The translations under genes and the position numbers were made by a program. From Gellertiella hungarica (lineage in GTDB: Bacteria; Pseudomonadota; Alphaproteobacteria; Rhizobiales; Rhizobiaceae): 64,000 nucleotides of DNA. The notes below the pieces were generated by a model, which was not told the DNA's origin, made no database searches, and worked only from the letters and a program-made list of their open reading frames with translations. Positions 1 through 8,029 of the stretch are shown here, one piece after another. The DNA lies in NCBI RefSeq assembly GCF_014197145.1, contig NZ_JACIEZ010000002.1, positions 682,001 through 746,000 of the forward strand. Reading direction: 5' to 3'. Every line of letters starts with the position of its first letter. Positions within the stretch are counted from its first letter, which is position 1.

Positions 1-1
1 G

Positions 2-376
2 GTGGCGCTGTGTCCGGAAATGTCTGCCGGCATGCCGGTGCCGCGCCTGCCGGCCGAAATCGAAGGCGGGGCGAGCGGCGACGACGTGCTGGACGGGCGG
101 GCCCGTGTGGTGGACGCCAAGGGCGGCGATGTGACCGATGCGTTCCTCGAGGCAGCGCGCAACGCGCAGCAGACCGCCACGGCCGAGGGCTGCCGCGCCG
201 CGCTGCTGATCGACGGCAGTCCGTCCTGCGGGTCGATCACGATTTACGATGGTTCCTTTTCCGGCCGACGGATGGCGGGCGCCGGGGTGACGGCGGCTCT
301 GCTCCGGCGAAACGGCATCGCCGTCTTCGCGCCGGATGGGGTCGCGGCGCTGTCGGCCTTTCTGGAGCCCCCCTGA
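2..376 (+). CDS. DUF523 domain protein, C-terminal part (5' end outside the window)
   Basis: Reading frame open to the window edge and closed by a stop at 376. The first visible residues (ALCPE) match the PLCPE stretch in the middle of DUF523 proteins, so the N-terminal part lies upstream and the GTG at 2 is not the true start. A Cys-containing GSPSCG loop follows around residue 75, another conserved DUF523 feature. The biochemical role of DUF523 is not established; the conserved cysteines suggest metal or redox chemistry, which is inference. About 124 residues of a usual 150-170 are seen. The gene converges on the exported protein at 383-898, with only 6 bases between stops. Confidence 0.75.
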   Translation: MALCPEMSAGMPVPRLPAEIEGGASGDDVLDGRARVVDAKGGDVTDAFLEAARNAQQTATAEGCRAALLIDGSPSCGSITIYDGSFSGRRMAGAGVTAALLRRNGIAVFAPDGVAALSAFLEPP

Positions 377-382
377 GGCCGA

Positions 383-898
383 TCAGTCGGTGCGGAGCGA
401 GAAGGAGGACGTGTCCAGCGGCTTTGCCGCGGCAGGGGCGTCCTCGCTGGCCATGCTCGCCGCGATGGGCGGCTTTGCGCCGCTTTCGCTTCCCGCCTCC
501 GGCCCGTCCTTCACGGCGGCCGTCGTTGCATTCTTGTCGATGCCGTCGCCGGCCAGGCCGGGCTGTTTCGGGCGCCCTTCCAGTGCTGCGATTTCATCCT
601 GGCTTGGGGTCGAGACGAACACCACCGGGGAGCCGCCGAGCCACGCTTCGGTGCGGAAAAGCTTGCGTTCGCCGGCCACCGTGCGCAGTTCGAGCTTCTG
701 TTCGCCGGGCTTCAGCACCGGCACCTGATAGGCCAGCTTCTTGGGCGCGGGGGCCGGGCAATCGCCGCAGCCGATCACCGTAATGCTCTCCACCTTGGCG
801 CTTTTCGGCAGGGCCGTCACCTCTTCGACGGAACCCGCATGGGCGGCACTGGCGAAGGCAAGGAGAGCAAGGCTGGCGAAAAGGCGCATGAGGATCAT
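383..898 (-). CDS. Small exported protein, HPE1-like (hypothetical)
   Basis: 171 residues. An N-terminal signal peptide (hydrophobic stretch about 5-18, ending ASAAHAG) implies export. A CGDCP cysteine pair sits near residue 45, and the C-terminal third is low-complexity and rich in Ala, Pro, Ser and Asp. Rhizobial relatives are often named 'plant virulence effector HPE1-like'; that is a name by similarity from memory, not a function. Two starts are possible, ATG at 898 or three codons later at 889. The gene lies downstream of purD on the same strand with a gap of 105 bases, so it may or may not share its transcript. Confidence 0.6.
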   Translation of the reverse strand: MILMRLFASLALLAFASAAHAGSVEEVTALPKSAKVESITVIGCGDCPAPAPKKLAYQVPVLKPGEQKLELRTVAGERKLFRTEAWLGGSPVVFVSTPSQDEIAALEGRPKQPGLAGDGIDKNATTAAVKDGPEAGSESGAKPPIAASMASEDAPAAAKPLDTSSFSLRTD

Positions 899-1003
899 CC
901 CAGGGTGCAGACCGATATCGGGAGAAGCCTAGCGGCCTTTCCTTTCGATCCCCTGAGAAAAGAGGGTTAAATTTTCGTAAAAGCTTATGGAAGATACGTT
1001 TTC

Positions 1004-2275
1004 TCAGCCGCGTTCGCGGGCGACCGCCCGCCAGCCGATATCACGGCGGCAGAAGCCTCCGTCCCACTTCACCGCATCGACCAGCGCATAGGCGCGCGCC
1101 TGCGCCTCGGACACCGTCTTGCCGCGGGCCGTGACATTCAGCACCCGGCCACCCGTTGCGGTGAGCTTCTCGCCTGCCTTCGAGGTGCCGGCATGGAAAA
1201 CCTTGGTGTCCAGCCCTTCCGCCGGCAGGTGGGCGATCTCGCTGCCCTTCTCATAGGTGCCGGGATAGCCCTTCGCCGCCATGACCACCGTCAGCGCCGC
1301 CTCGTCCAGCCATTCGGCCTTCACCTGATCCAGCGTGCCGGTGGCGCAGGCATGCAGGATCGGCAGCAGGTCCGATGCAAGCCGCATCATCAGCACCTGG
1401 CATTCCGGATCGCCGAAGCGGACATTGTATTCGATGAGCTCGGGACCCTTTTCCGTGATCATCAGCCCGGCGAAGAACACGCCCTGGAAGGGATGGCCCA
1501 TTTCCGCCATGCCGCGGATCGTCGGTTCGATGATCTCCTTCATGGTGCGCTCGACGAGATCGGGCGTCATGACCGGGGCGGGGGAATAGGCCCCCATGCC
1601 GCCCGTGTTCGGCCCGGTATCGCCATCGCCGACCCGCTTGTGGTCCTGGGCGGTGGCAAGCGGAAGCGCCGTCTTGCCGTCGGACAGGCAGAAGAAGCTC
1701 GCCTCCTCGCCATCGAGAAAGGCCTCCACCACCACCTCGGCGCCGGCCGCGCCGAAGGCGCCCTCGAAGCAGTCGTCGATGGCGGCGAGCGCCTCCTCGA
1801 CCGTCATGGCGACCGTCACGCCCTTGCCGGCGGCAAGCCCATCCGCCTTGATGACGATGGGCGCGCCCTGGGCCCGCACATAGGCCTTGGCCTTCGGGGC
1901 ATTGTTGAAGCGCTGGTAGGCACCGGTCGGAATATTGTAGCGGGCGCAGAGATCCTTGGTGAACCCCTTCGAGCCCTCGAGCTGGGCCGCAGCCGCGGAC
2001 GGCCCGAAACAGGCAATGCCGGCCGCGCGCAGATCGTCGGCAAGCCCGGCGACAAGCGGCGCTTCCGGCCCGACGACCACGAATTCCACGCCCATCAGCC
2101 GGCAGAAATCGATGACCGCCTTGTGATCGGTCACATCGAGCTTCACACAGTCCGCATGCTCGGCAATGCCCGGATTGCCCGGCGCGGCATAGAGTTTGGA
2201 AAGCAGCGGAGACTGGGAAAGCTTCCAGGCCAGCGCATGCTCGCGTCCGCCCGATCCGATCAGAAGTACCTTCAT
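1004..2275 (-). CDS. purD: Phosphoribosylamine--glycine ligase
   Basis: Purine biosynthesis, step 2: ATP-dependent joining of glycine to 5-phosphoribosylamine, in the cytosol. 423 residues, the usual PurD length. The start [19 protein letters not shown] is the family's invariant N-terminus; a GGAG ribosome site lies just upstream. The ATP-grasp part is visible in [13 protein letters not shown] (about residues 140-152) and [10 protein letters not shown] (about 225). The frame extends 37 codons further upstream, but that extension has no family similarity, so 2275 is chosen. Monocistronic or leading into the exported protein downstream. No PurR-like or riboswitch element was recognised upstream. 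Confidence 0.97.
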   Translation of the reverse strand: MKVLLIGSGGREHALAWKLSQSPLLSKLYAAPGNPGIAEHADCVKLDVTDHKAVIDFCRLMGVEFVVVGPEAPLVAGLADDLRAAGIACFGPSAAAAQLEGSKGFTKDLCARYNIPTGAYQRFNNAPKAKAYVRAQGAPIVIKADGLAAGKGVTVAMTVEEALAAIDDCFEGAFGAAGAEVVVEAFLDGEEASFFCLSDGKTALPLATAQDHKRVGDGDTGPNTGGMGAYSPAPVMTPDLVERTMKEIIEPTIRGMAEMGHPFQGVFFAGLMITEKGPELIEYNVRFGDPECQVLMMRLASDLLPILHACATGTLDQVKAEWLDEAALTVVMAAKGYPGTYEKGSEIAHLPAEGLDTKVFHAGTSKAGEKLTATGGRVLNVTARGKTVSEAQARAYALVDAVKWDGGFCRRDIGWRAVARERG

Positions 2276-2443
2276 CTTGTGTCTCCGCTTGCTGTCTGAA
2301 AGCGGTTTAAAGCGGACGGCAAAAAGATCAAGCGGGCGGGTGATGATTATAAGACTGTACCCATGACGTGATGGGAATGAAAGCAATCGGGGGCGACGGG
2401 AAACCCGTTTGCAGGGATTGGCAAACCCACCTTGTTTCGTCTC

Positions 2444-2734
2444 TCAGGAAAAGAGTGTCTGCCAGTCCTGCCGACCATGAAGGACACGGACGATTAGAAT
2501 GTCATCCCCGGTAATTGTGTAAACAATCATGTGCGCTCCATAGGGGTGAAGGCGCATCGGTGGGTTCAACTCGCGGCGCTCGCGGGCCAGATAGGGATTT
2601 TCGGCAAGCAGGTCGAAAGTTTGAAACAGGCCTTCGAGATATTGCTCGGATTGCTGTACGCCGAACCGCTCAGCTCCGAAAACGTAGATCTCGATCAGTT
2701 CCCGGTCTGCCTCGGTCGTCGTACGGTAGGTCAT
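2444..2734 (-). CDS. parE: ParE/RelE-family toxin
   Basis: 96 residues. Shape and motifs fit the ParE branch of the RelE/ParE superfamily: N-terminal YRTTTEADRELIEIYVFGAERFG, central NPYLARERRELNPPMRLHPYGAHMIVY, and C-terminal ILIVRVLHGRQDWQ, where VLHGRQD is the usual ParE ending. ParE toxins generally poison DNA gyrase. The start codon overlaps the end of the upstream parD gene by 4 bases, the typical translational coupling of antitoxin-then-toxin pairs. Looks intact. Confidence 0.9.
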   Translation of the reverse strand: MTYRTTTEADRELIEIYVFGAERFGVQQSEQYLEGLFQTFDLLAENPYLARERRELNPPMRLHPYGAHMIVYTITGDDILIVRVLHGRQDWQTLFS

Positions 2735-2979
2735 GGCCGCCGCGCAGCCAGTTTGTCACGCGCAGCCTTGAGGATTTCCTCCTTTGAACGGGCACTTACG
2801 CCACTTTCCAGCCCTTCCACGATCAGACGCTGCAACTCGGCCAGCTTGTCGGCCCGCTCCTGATCGCGGCGGATCAGGTCACGGACATAATCGCTGGCAT
2901 TGCTGTATCGGCCGGTCCTGGTTTGGGAATCCACCCATTCCTTCATGGGATCGGGCAGGGAAACATTCATCGTCGCCAT
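2731..2979 (-). CDS. parD: ParD-family antitoxin
   Basis: 82 residues. Ribbon-helix-helix N-terminus (ATMNVSLPDPMKEWVD...GRYSNASDYVRDLIRRDQE, about residues 2-45) for DNA binding and dimerisation; the charged C-terminal helix (about 46-82) should wrap the ParE toxin. The start at 2979 has a very good Shine-Dalgarno (AGAGGTGA) and begins at the family motif; an in-frame upstream extension of 36 codons is not credible. ParD normally represses its own promoter, which would lie in the 303-base gap shared with tex. Confidence 0.92.
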   Translation of the reverse strand: MATMNVSLPDPMKEWVDSQTRTGRYSNASDYVRDLIRRDQERADKLAELQRLIVEGLESGVSARSKEEILKAARDKLAARRP

Positions 2980-3282
2980 ATCATCACCTCTGATGCAAGC
3001 ATGGCATAATTTGGCAAAGATTGCCATTGGCTTCGATGGATACATTTGAAACCGACTTGTCGATAATTGCATCGCCACCCGCTTCAAGTATGAGCATTAA
3101 GAGCCCATCCAACTTTTCAGCCAAGTCGATGCCTCTAGACTGAGGAATATATCCTAATAAAGCATGCACGCAAACACGTTCCCCCTGATCATCCCCAGCC
3201 TTGGCCGGCGCCGGCCTTGCCTTGCCGCAATCGGCCACTATGGTCCGCTCTCCTGAATTGCCTTTCGAGTCGGAGTTTTCCC
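2980..3282. other. Divergent intergenic region, parDE / tex
   Basis: 303 bases between two outward-facing genes. No open frame in it has recognisable content or a ribosome site. It must hold the promoters of parDE (minus) and tex (plus); an AT-richer stretch lies at about 3000-3175. I saw no clear inverted repeat that I would call the ParD operator. Confidence 0.5.
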
Positions 3283-5586
3283 ATGAACGAGCGCCTGCTT
3301 GCCACGCTGATTGCCGCCGAGATCAAGGCCCGGCCCGAACAGGTCGAGGCCGCCGTCGGGCTGATCGACGAAGGCGCGACGATCCCCTTCATCGCGCGCT
3401 ACCGCAAGGAGGTGACGGGCGGGCTGGATGACACGCAGCTGCGCACGCTGTCCGAGCGGCTGATCTATCTGCGCGAGCTCTCTGCCCGCCGCGCCTCGAT
3501 CATCGAGAGCGTCACCGGCCAGGGCAAGATGACCGACGAGCTCCTGAAGAAGATCAATGCCGTCACGACAAAGGCGGAGCTGGAAGATCTCTACCTGCCC
3601 TACAAGCCGAAGCGCCGCACCAAGGCGGAGATTGCCCGCGAACGGGGGCTGGGGCCTCTGGCGGAAGCGCTGCTTTCCGACCGCAAGGCCGATCCGCAGG
3701 CGCTGGCCGCCGCCTATATCACCGCCGAGGTTCCCGATGTGAAGACGGCACTCGAGGGTGCGCGCGACATCGTCGCCGAAGGCATGACCGAGAATGCCGA
3801 TCTTCTGAAGCGGCTGCGCGAGCACATGATGGCGAATGCCGTCATCAAGGCCCGCGTGGTGGAGGGCAAGCAGGAAGCGGGCGCGAAATTCTCCGATTAT
3901 TTCGAGCACACGGAAAGCTGGGCGAAGGTTGCCGGTCACCGGGCGCTTGCCATGCTGCGCGGCTGGAACGAGGAGGTCCTGACGCTCACCATCGCCGTCG
4001 ACGAGGACGATGCCTCGCCGGTGAAGCCCGCGGAGCGCATCATCCAGTCCGCCTATGGCATTACCCGCACCGGCGCTGCCGACAACTGGCTCGCCGATGT
4101 GGCGGGCTGGTGCTGGCGGGTGAAGCTGTCTGCCTCGCTCTCGCTCGACCTCATGCGCATGATGCGCGAGCGCGCCGAGGAGGAGGCGATCCATGTCTTC
4201 GCCCGCAATCTGAAGGACCTGCTGCTTGCCGCCCCGGCGGGCTCGCGCCCTGCCATGGGGCTCGATCCCGGCATCCGCACGGGCGTCAAGGTGGCGGTGG
4301 TCGATGGCACGGGGAAGCTTCTCGATACCGCGACCGTCTACCCCTTCCAGCCGAAGAACGACCTGCGCGGCGCGCAGATGGAAATTGCCCGCCTCATCCG
4401 CAAGCATGGGGTGGAGCTGATCGCCATCGGCAACGGCACCGCCAGCCGCGAGACGGAGAAGATGGTCGCCGATCTGCTGGCGGAGCTTCCCGCGCCCAAG
4501 CCCACCAAGGTGATCGTTTCCGAAGCGGGCGCCTCGGTCTATTCGGCCTCGGAACTCGCGGCTGCCGAATTCCCCGGCCTCGACGTCTCGCTGCGCGGTG
4601 CCGTCTCCATCGCCCGGCGCCTGCAGGATCCGCTGGCCGAACTCGTCAAGATCGAGCCGAAATCCATCGGCGTCGGCCAGTACCAGCACGATGTCGACCA
4701 GACGAAGCTCTCCCGCTCGCTGGACGCGGTGGTGGAAGATGCGGTGAATGCGGTCGGCGTCGATCTCAACACGGCTTCCGCCCCGCTTCTCGCCCGCGTT
4801 TCCGGCCTCAGCAATGCGATTGCCGAATCCATCGTTGCCTATCGCGATCAGGCAGGCGCCTTCGCCACCCGCAAGGAGCTGCTCAAGGTGCCGCGTCTCG
4901 GGCCCCGGGCCTTCCAGCAGGCGGCGGGTTTTCTCCGCATTCCCGACGGCAAGGAGCCGCTCGATGCCTCCGCCGTGCATCCTGAGGCCTATGACGTGGC
5001 GAAAAAGATCGTTGCCGCCTGCGGCCGCGATATCCGCAGCCTGATGGGCGACAGCGCGGTGCTGAAGAGCCTCGATCCGAAGCGCTTCGTCGACGAGACC
5101 TTCGGCCTGCCGACGGTGAAGGACATTCTTTCAGAGCTGGAAAAGCCCGGCCGCGACCCGCGCCCGAGCTTCAGGACGGCGACTTTTGCGGATGGCGTCA
5201 ACGAGATCACCGATCTCAAGCCCGGCATGCTTCTGGAAGGCACCGTCACCAATGTCGCCGCCTTCGGCGCCTTCGTCGATATCGGCGTCCATCAGGACGG
5301 CCTCGTCCACGTCTCCCAGCTGGCGGACCGCTTCGTGAAGGACCCGCACGAGGTGGTGAAGGCCGGCGACGTCGTGAAGGTGCGCGTGGTGGAAGTGGAC
5401 GTGAAGCGCAAGCGCATCGGCCTCTCCATGCGCCGCGACGAACACGCCGCACCCGTCTCCCGCGAGGCAAAGGGAGCGCCGTCCCCGCGCTTCGACGCCC
5501 GCCACGCCCAGAAGGGCCCGGCGAAACCGCAGTCTTCCATGGGCGGATTGGGTGCGGCACTTCAGGAGGCGATGAAGCGGAAGTGA
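3283..5586 (+). CDS. tex: Tex family RNA-binding protein
   Basis: 767 residues. Transcription accessory factor of the Tex/Spt6 type. N-terminal Tex domain ([18 protein letters not shown] near residue 36, then the [20 protein letters not shown] motif near 105), YqgF/RNase H-like part ([16 protein letters not shown], about 326), helix-hairpin-helix repeats ([14 protein letters not shown] and [16 protein letters not shown], about 490-560), and a C-terminal S1 RNA-binding domain ([31 protein letters not shown], about 645-720) followed by a basic, Pro/Ser-rich tail. The start at 3283 begins at the family N-terminus; 22 upstream in-frame codons do not align. Followed by a hairpin and a repeat cluster. 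Confidence 0.96.
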   Translation: MNERLLATLIAAEIKARPEQVEAAVGLIDEGATIPFIARYRKEVTGGLDDTQLRTLSERLIYLRELSARRASIIESVTGQGKMTDELLKKINAVTTKAELEDLYLPYKPKRRTKAEIARERGLGPLAEALLSDRKADPQALAAAYITAEVPDVKTALEGARDIVAEGMTENADLLKRLREHMMANAVIKARVVEGKQEAGAKFSDYFEHTESWAKVAGHRALAMLRGWNEEVLTLTIAVDEDDASPVKPAERIIQSAYGITRTGAADNWLADVAGWCWRVKLSASLSLDLMRMMRERAEEEAIHVFARNLKDLLLAAPAGSRPAMGLDPGIRTGVKVAVVDGTGKLLDTATVYPFQPKNDLRGAQMEIARLIRKHGVELIAIGNGTASRETEKMVADLLAELPAPKPTKVIVSEAGASVYSASELAAAEFPGLDVSLRGAVSIARRLQDPLAELVKIEPKSIGVGQYQHDVDQTKLSRSLDAVVEDAVNAVGVDLNTASAPLLARVSGLSNAIAESIVAYRDQAGAFATRKELLKVPRLGPRAFQQAAGFLRIPDGKEPLDASAVHPEAYDVAKKIVAACGRDIRSLMGDSAVLKSLDPKRFVDETFGLPTVKDILSELEKPGRDPRPSFRTATFADGVNEITDLKPGMLLEGTVTNVAAFGAFVDIGVHQDGLVHVSQLADRFVKDPHEVVKAGDVVKVRVVEVDVKRKRIGLSMRRDEHAAPVSREAKGAPSPRFDARHAQKGPAKPQSSMGGLGAALQEAMKRK

Positions 5587-5613
5587 GTGAGTAGGGAGTA
5601 GTGAGTAGGAAGT

Positions 5614-5645
5614 AGGGAAAACACGGCGCTTCGCATGTTTTCCCT
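5614..5645 (+). terminator. Hairpin after tex
   Basis: Perfect 10-bp stem (AGGGAAAACA / TGTTTTCCCT) with a 12-base loop, 28 bases after the tex stop. The TGTTTT run inside the 3' arm is T-rich, but no separate T tract follows the stem, so termination is likely rather than certain. Confidence 0.5.
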
Positions 5646-5650
5646 GCCCG

Positions 5651-5864
5651 ACCCCCACCCCTAACCCCTCCCCACAGGGGGGAGGGGAATCTGCACCCCA
5701 TATGCCGCCTCTCGAAGCCGCGAAGGGCGCGGCACACTCGACCCCCTCCCTCCCCACAGGGGCGAGGGGAATTCGCTTCGCATACGCCGCCTCTTGAAGC
5801 CGCGAAGGGTGCGGCACGCTCGACCTCCTCCCTCCCCCTTGTGGGGAGGGGCAGGGGTGGGGGT
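5651..5864. repeat. Intergenic palindromic repeat cluster, 82-bp units
   Basis: 30-bp outer arms at 5651-5680 and 5835-5864 are near-perfect inverted repeats (ACCCCCACCCCT... against its complement). Between them, two head-to-tail units with an 82-bp period (5666-5747 and 5748-5829) each start CCCTCCCCACAGGGG and carry the block GCCGCCTCT-GAAGCCGCGAAGGG-GCGGCAC. The units differ at roughly a dozen positions. The repeat resembles dispersed rhizobial intergenic elements but shares little with the repeats near 25, 48 and 53 kb. No coding content. Confidence 0.8.
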
Positions 5865-6116
5865 CTCCTTCAAACGGACTGTGATGGATGAGGTACTCGT
5901 CCTTTCGTTCAAGGAACTCGGATCATGAAATGCCCCCGCCGCGGCGCCCTTTGCAATCCCGCTGCCCGGAGCGGAAGAGGGAGAGGTCTGGTACCGGATG
6001 CCGCCGCCCGGTCTGCAACAGGAATGATCGCTGCCCGGTGCCCATTGCTCACTCTTGACCCCCGACCCCAATCGGGCCTATCGCACTGGCACGTCTCGAA
6101 AGCCGGTGAAACAAGC

Positions 6117-7076
6117 ATGAGCATGAATCTCGACGCCAACAATCGCGTGGCGGATGCGCCGTCGGATAACTGGGTGTACCGGCTCTTGCCGCCGAAGGCA
6201 TGGCCCTATGCGCAGCTGGCGCGCTGGGACAGGCCCATCGGCTGGCAGCTGCTGCTCTGGCCGTGCCTGTGGTCGTCGGCGCTGGCCTTCCATGCGGCGG
6301 GCGAGGGCGGGTTTTCCGTCTTTGCGACCATGATCTGGCACATGCTTCTCTTCACCGTCGGTGCGATTGCCATGCGTGGTGCTGGCTGCACCTATAACGA
6401 CCTCGTCGATCACGAGATCGATGCGCAGGTGGCGCGCACCCGCTCGCGGCCGCTGCCGTCAGGGCGCGTCAGCCGGTCGGATGCAAAGCGGTTCATTGCC
6501 GCGCAGGCGCTTGTCGGCCTGCTGGTGCTTCTCCAGTTCAACTGGTTCTCGGTGAAACTCGGCATCTTTTCGCTTCTCATCGTCGCGGCCTATCCCTTCG
6601 CGAAACGGGTCACCGACTGGCCGCAGGCGGTGCTGGGGCTTGCCTTCTCCTGGGGTGCGCTGATGGGCTGGGCGGCGGTCTTCGGCGGGTTGTCTGCCTC
6701 GGCAGTGTTCCTTTATCTCGCCTCCATCGCCTGGACGATCGGCTATGACACGATCTACGCCCATCAGGACAAGGAAGACGACGAGCTGGTCGGCGTGCGC
6801 TCCACGGCACGGCTCTTCGGCGAGAAGACGCAGCGCTGGCTGGGCATCCTCTATGGCGCGACGCTGGTGCTGATGGTGATGGCCTTCGCGCTGGCGGGCT
6901 CAGGCTGGCTTGCCTTCATCGGTCTTGCGGCAGCGGCGGTGCTGTTCGGCTGGCAGATCCTGACGCTCGACATCCGCAACGGGCAGGAATGCCTGGAGCT
7001 CTTCAAGCTCAACAGCTGCGTCGGGGCGATCATCTTCGCCGGCCTTTTCCTGCAGGCGGTCTGGACCGTCGCCTGA
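6117..7076 (+). CDS. ubiA: 4-hydroxybenzoate octaprenyltransferase
   Basis: Ubiquinone biosynthesis: attaches the polyprenyl tail to 4-hydroxybenzoate at the inner membrane. 319 residues with about eight to nine membrane helices. Both Asp-rich prenyl-diphosphate/Mg motifs are present: NDLVDHEIDAQVARTRSRPL near residue 95 and YDTIYAHQDKEDDELVGVRS near 210. Start chosen at 6117 (MSMNLDANN); a further ATG two codons later cannot be excluded, while the 64-codon upstream extension has no similarity. Stands alone and converges on the DUF6101-like gene across a perfect palindrome. Confidence 0.95.
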   Translation: MSMNLDANNRVADAPSDNWVYRLLPPKAWPYAQLARWDRPIGWQLLLWPCLWSSALAFHAAGEGGFSVFATMIWHMLLFTVGAIAMRGAGCTYNDLVDHEIDAQVARTRSRPLPSGRVSRSDAKRFIAAQALVGLLVLLQFNWFSVKLGIFSLLIVAAYPFAKRVTDWPQAVLGLAFSWGALMGWAAVFGGLSASAVFLYLASIAWTIGYDTIYAHQDKEDDELVGVRSTARLFGEKTQRWLGILYGATLVLMVMAFALAGSGWLAFIGLAAAAVLFGWQILTLDIRNGQECLELFKLNSCVGAIIFAGLFLQAVWTVA

Positions 7077-7085
7077 AACAGGAAA

Positions 7086-7107
7086 AGCCAGCCCCCGGGG
7101 GCTGGCT
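7086..7107. terminator. 22-bp perfect palindrome between convergent genes
   Basis: AGCCAGCCCCC and its exact complement abut with no spacer, 9 bases after the ubiA stop and 29 bases before the stop of the convergent gene. It probably acts as a bidirectional terminator, although there is no T tract on either side. Confidence 0.5.
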
Positions 7108-7136
7108 CCTCCGGCCAGAAGAATAAAAGGGACAGA

Positions 7137-7703
7137 TTAACTTCTGGCGATGATTTCCCGGCCGTTGATCTTCATCATCAGGCCGAGGTTGCCGGTGGTC
7201 CGGCGCACCAGGAAGCGCGGGCGCCGGTCGGCAAAATAGGAGTGGCGCCGGCGCGGCTTGGCGGGCTTGGCGCGCACGTCGCCGATGTGCTCTTCCAGCG
7301 GGCGGGCCACGCCGTCGGCTTCCACCATCAGCATGGGAATGCGGAAGGCTTCGGCCCAGCTGCGCCAGTCGGCGGCGATGTCGCAGAGATCGTGCGCCAC
7401 GAGCAGCGGAATGCAGAGCTCCGGGTCCTCGTGGTGAAGTTCGAGCGTGACGGTCACACCGCCATCGCCATGATCGATCGCCCGGGCCGCGACACCCTTG
7501 AAGGCGCGGGCCGGAAGGGCGATGGAGATGGGCAGCCCGCTTCCGGGAAGAACCTTCCTCAGGATTGCGCCACGGGCATCAACGGTAATCGAGATATCGC
7601 CAGACATGCCCTGCATGGACAGCGTCAGTTGCTGCGGGATCCGTGCCGGATCAAGGCGCAAGGCCGCAGCCGCCCAACGCGGCTTCATAACCGAATGTGT
7701 CAT
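7137..7703 (-). CDS. DUF6101-like conserved rhizobial protein
   Basis: 188 residues, unknown function. The N-terminal WAAAALRLDPARIPQQLTL stretch and the arrangement of a small beta-rich domain followed by a basic tail (KPAKPRRRHSYF, then RPRFLVRRTTGN) recall the DUF6101 family of Rhizobiales; the family name is from memory. No signal peptide or membrane segment. Start at 7703 has an AAGGGA site upstream; the longer in-frame extension runs through the intergenic region and is rejected. Divergent from the DUF1217 gene. Confidence 0.65.
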   Translation of the reverse strand: MTHSVMKPRWAAAALRLDPARIPQQLTLSMQGMSGDISITVDARGAILRKVLPGSGLPISIALPARAFKGVAARAIDHGDGGVTVTLELHHEDPELCIPLLVAHDLCDIAADWRSWAEAFRIPMLMVEADGVARPLEEHIGDVRAKPAKPRRRHSYFADRRPRFLVRRTTGNLGLMMKINGREIIARS

Positions 7704-8029
7704 TACGCATTTCCCTTGTTTTACCTGAGAGCCGTTTTCCGGTCTTCTCCGGGACGTTTTCCGTCCTCTGATGGCATCACAATAGGCGGGGGTCTTTCCC
7801 GGGCGCTTAAAAATTGCGGTTAAGAAAACTTTGCATTTTCTGATGGTTATCAAAACCGAACGGATGACGGTTGACAGAGGGTGAACCCCGGCGCCCCGCT
7901 GTTTCGCCGCGGAGCGCACACCGAACGTTAAGATTGTGTTGCTATGAAATAGTCAGCCAGAAGCAAGCCCCGGGGTCCACAACGCCTCTCAAACCCATAG
8001 ATGCCGGTTTCCAGACAAAGGCGAATGCC
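7704..8029. other. Divergent intergenic region, DUF6101-like / DUF1217
   Basis: 326 bases with the promoters of two outward genes. A TTGACA at 7871 has no convincing partner 16-18 bases downstream. I saw no repeat, RNA or small gene here. Confidence 0.45.

Noticed and set aside
3238-4980. 580-codon minus-strand frame opposite tex
   Set aside because: No motif; tex is a full-length, well-conserved gene on the other strand.
7871-7876. TTGACA as a -35 box for the DUF1217 gene
   Set aside because: No acceptable -10 element at 16-18 bases; the match alone is not enough.
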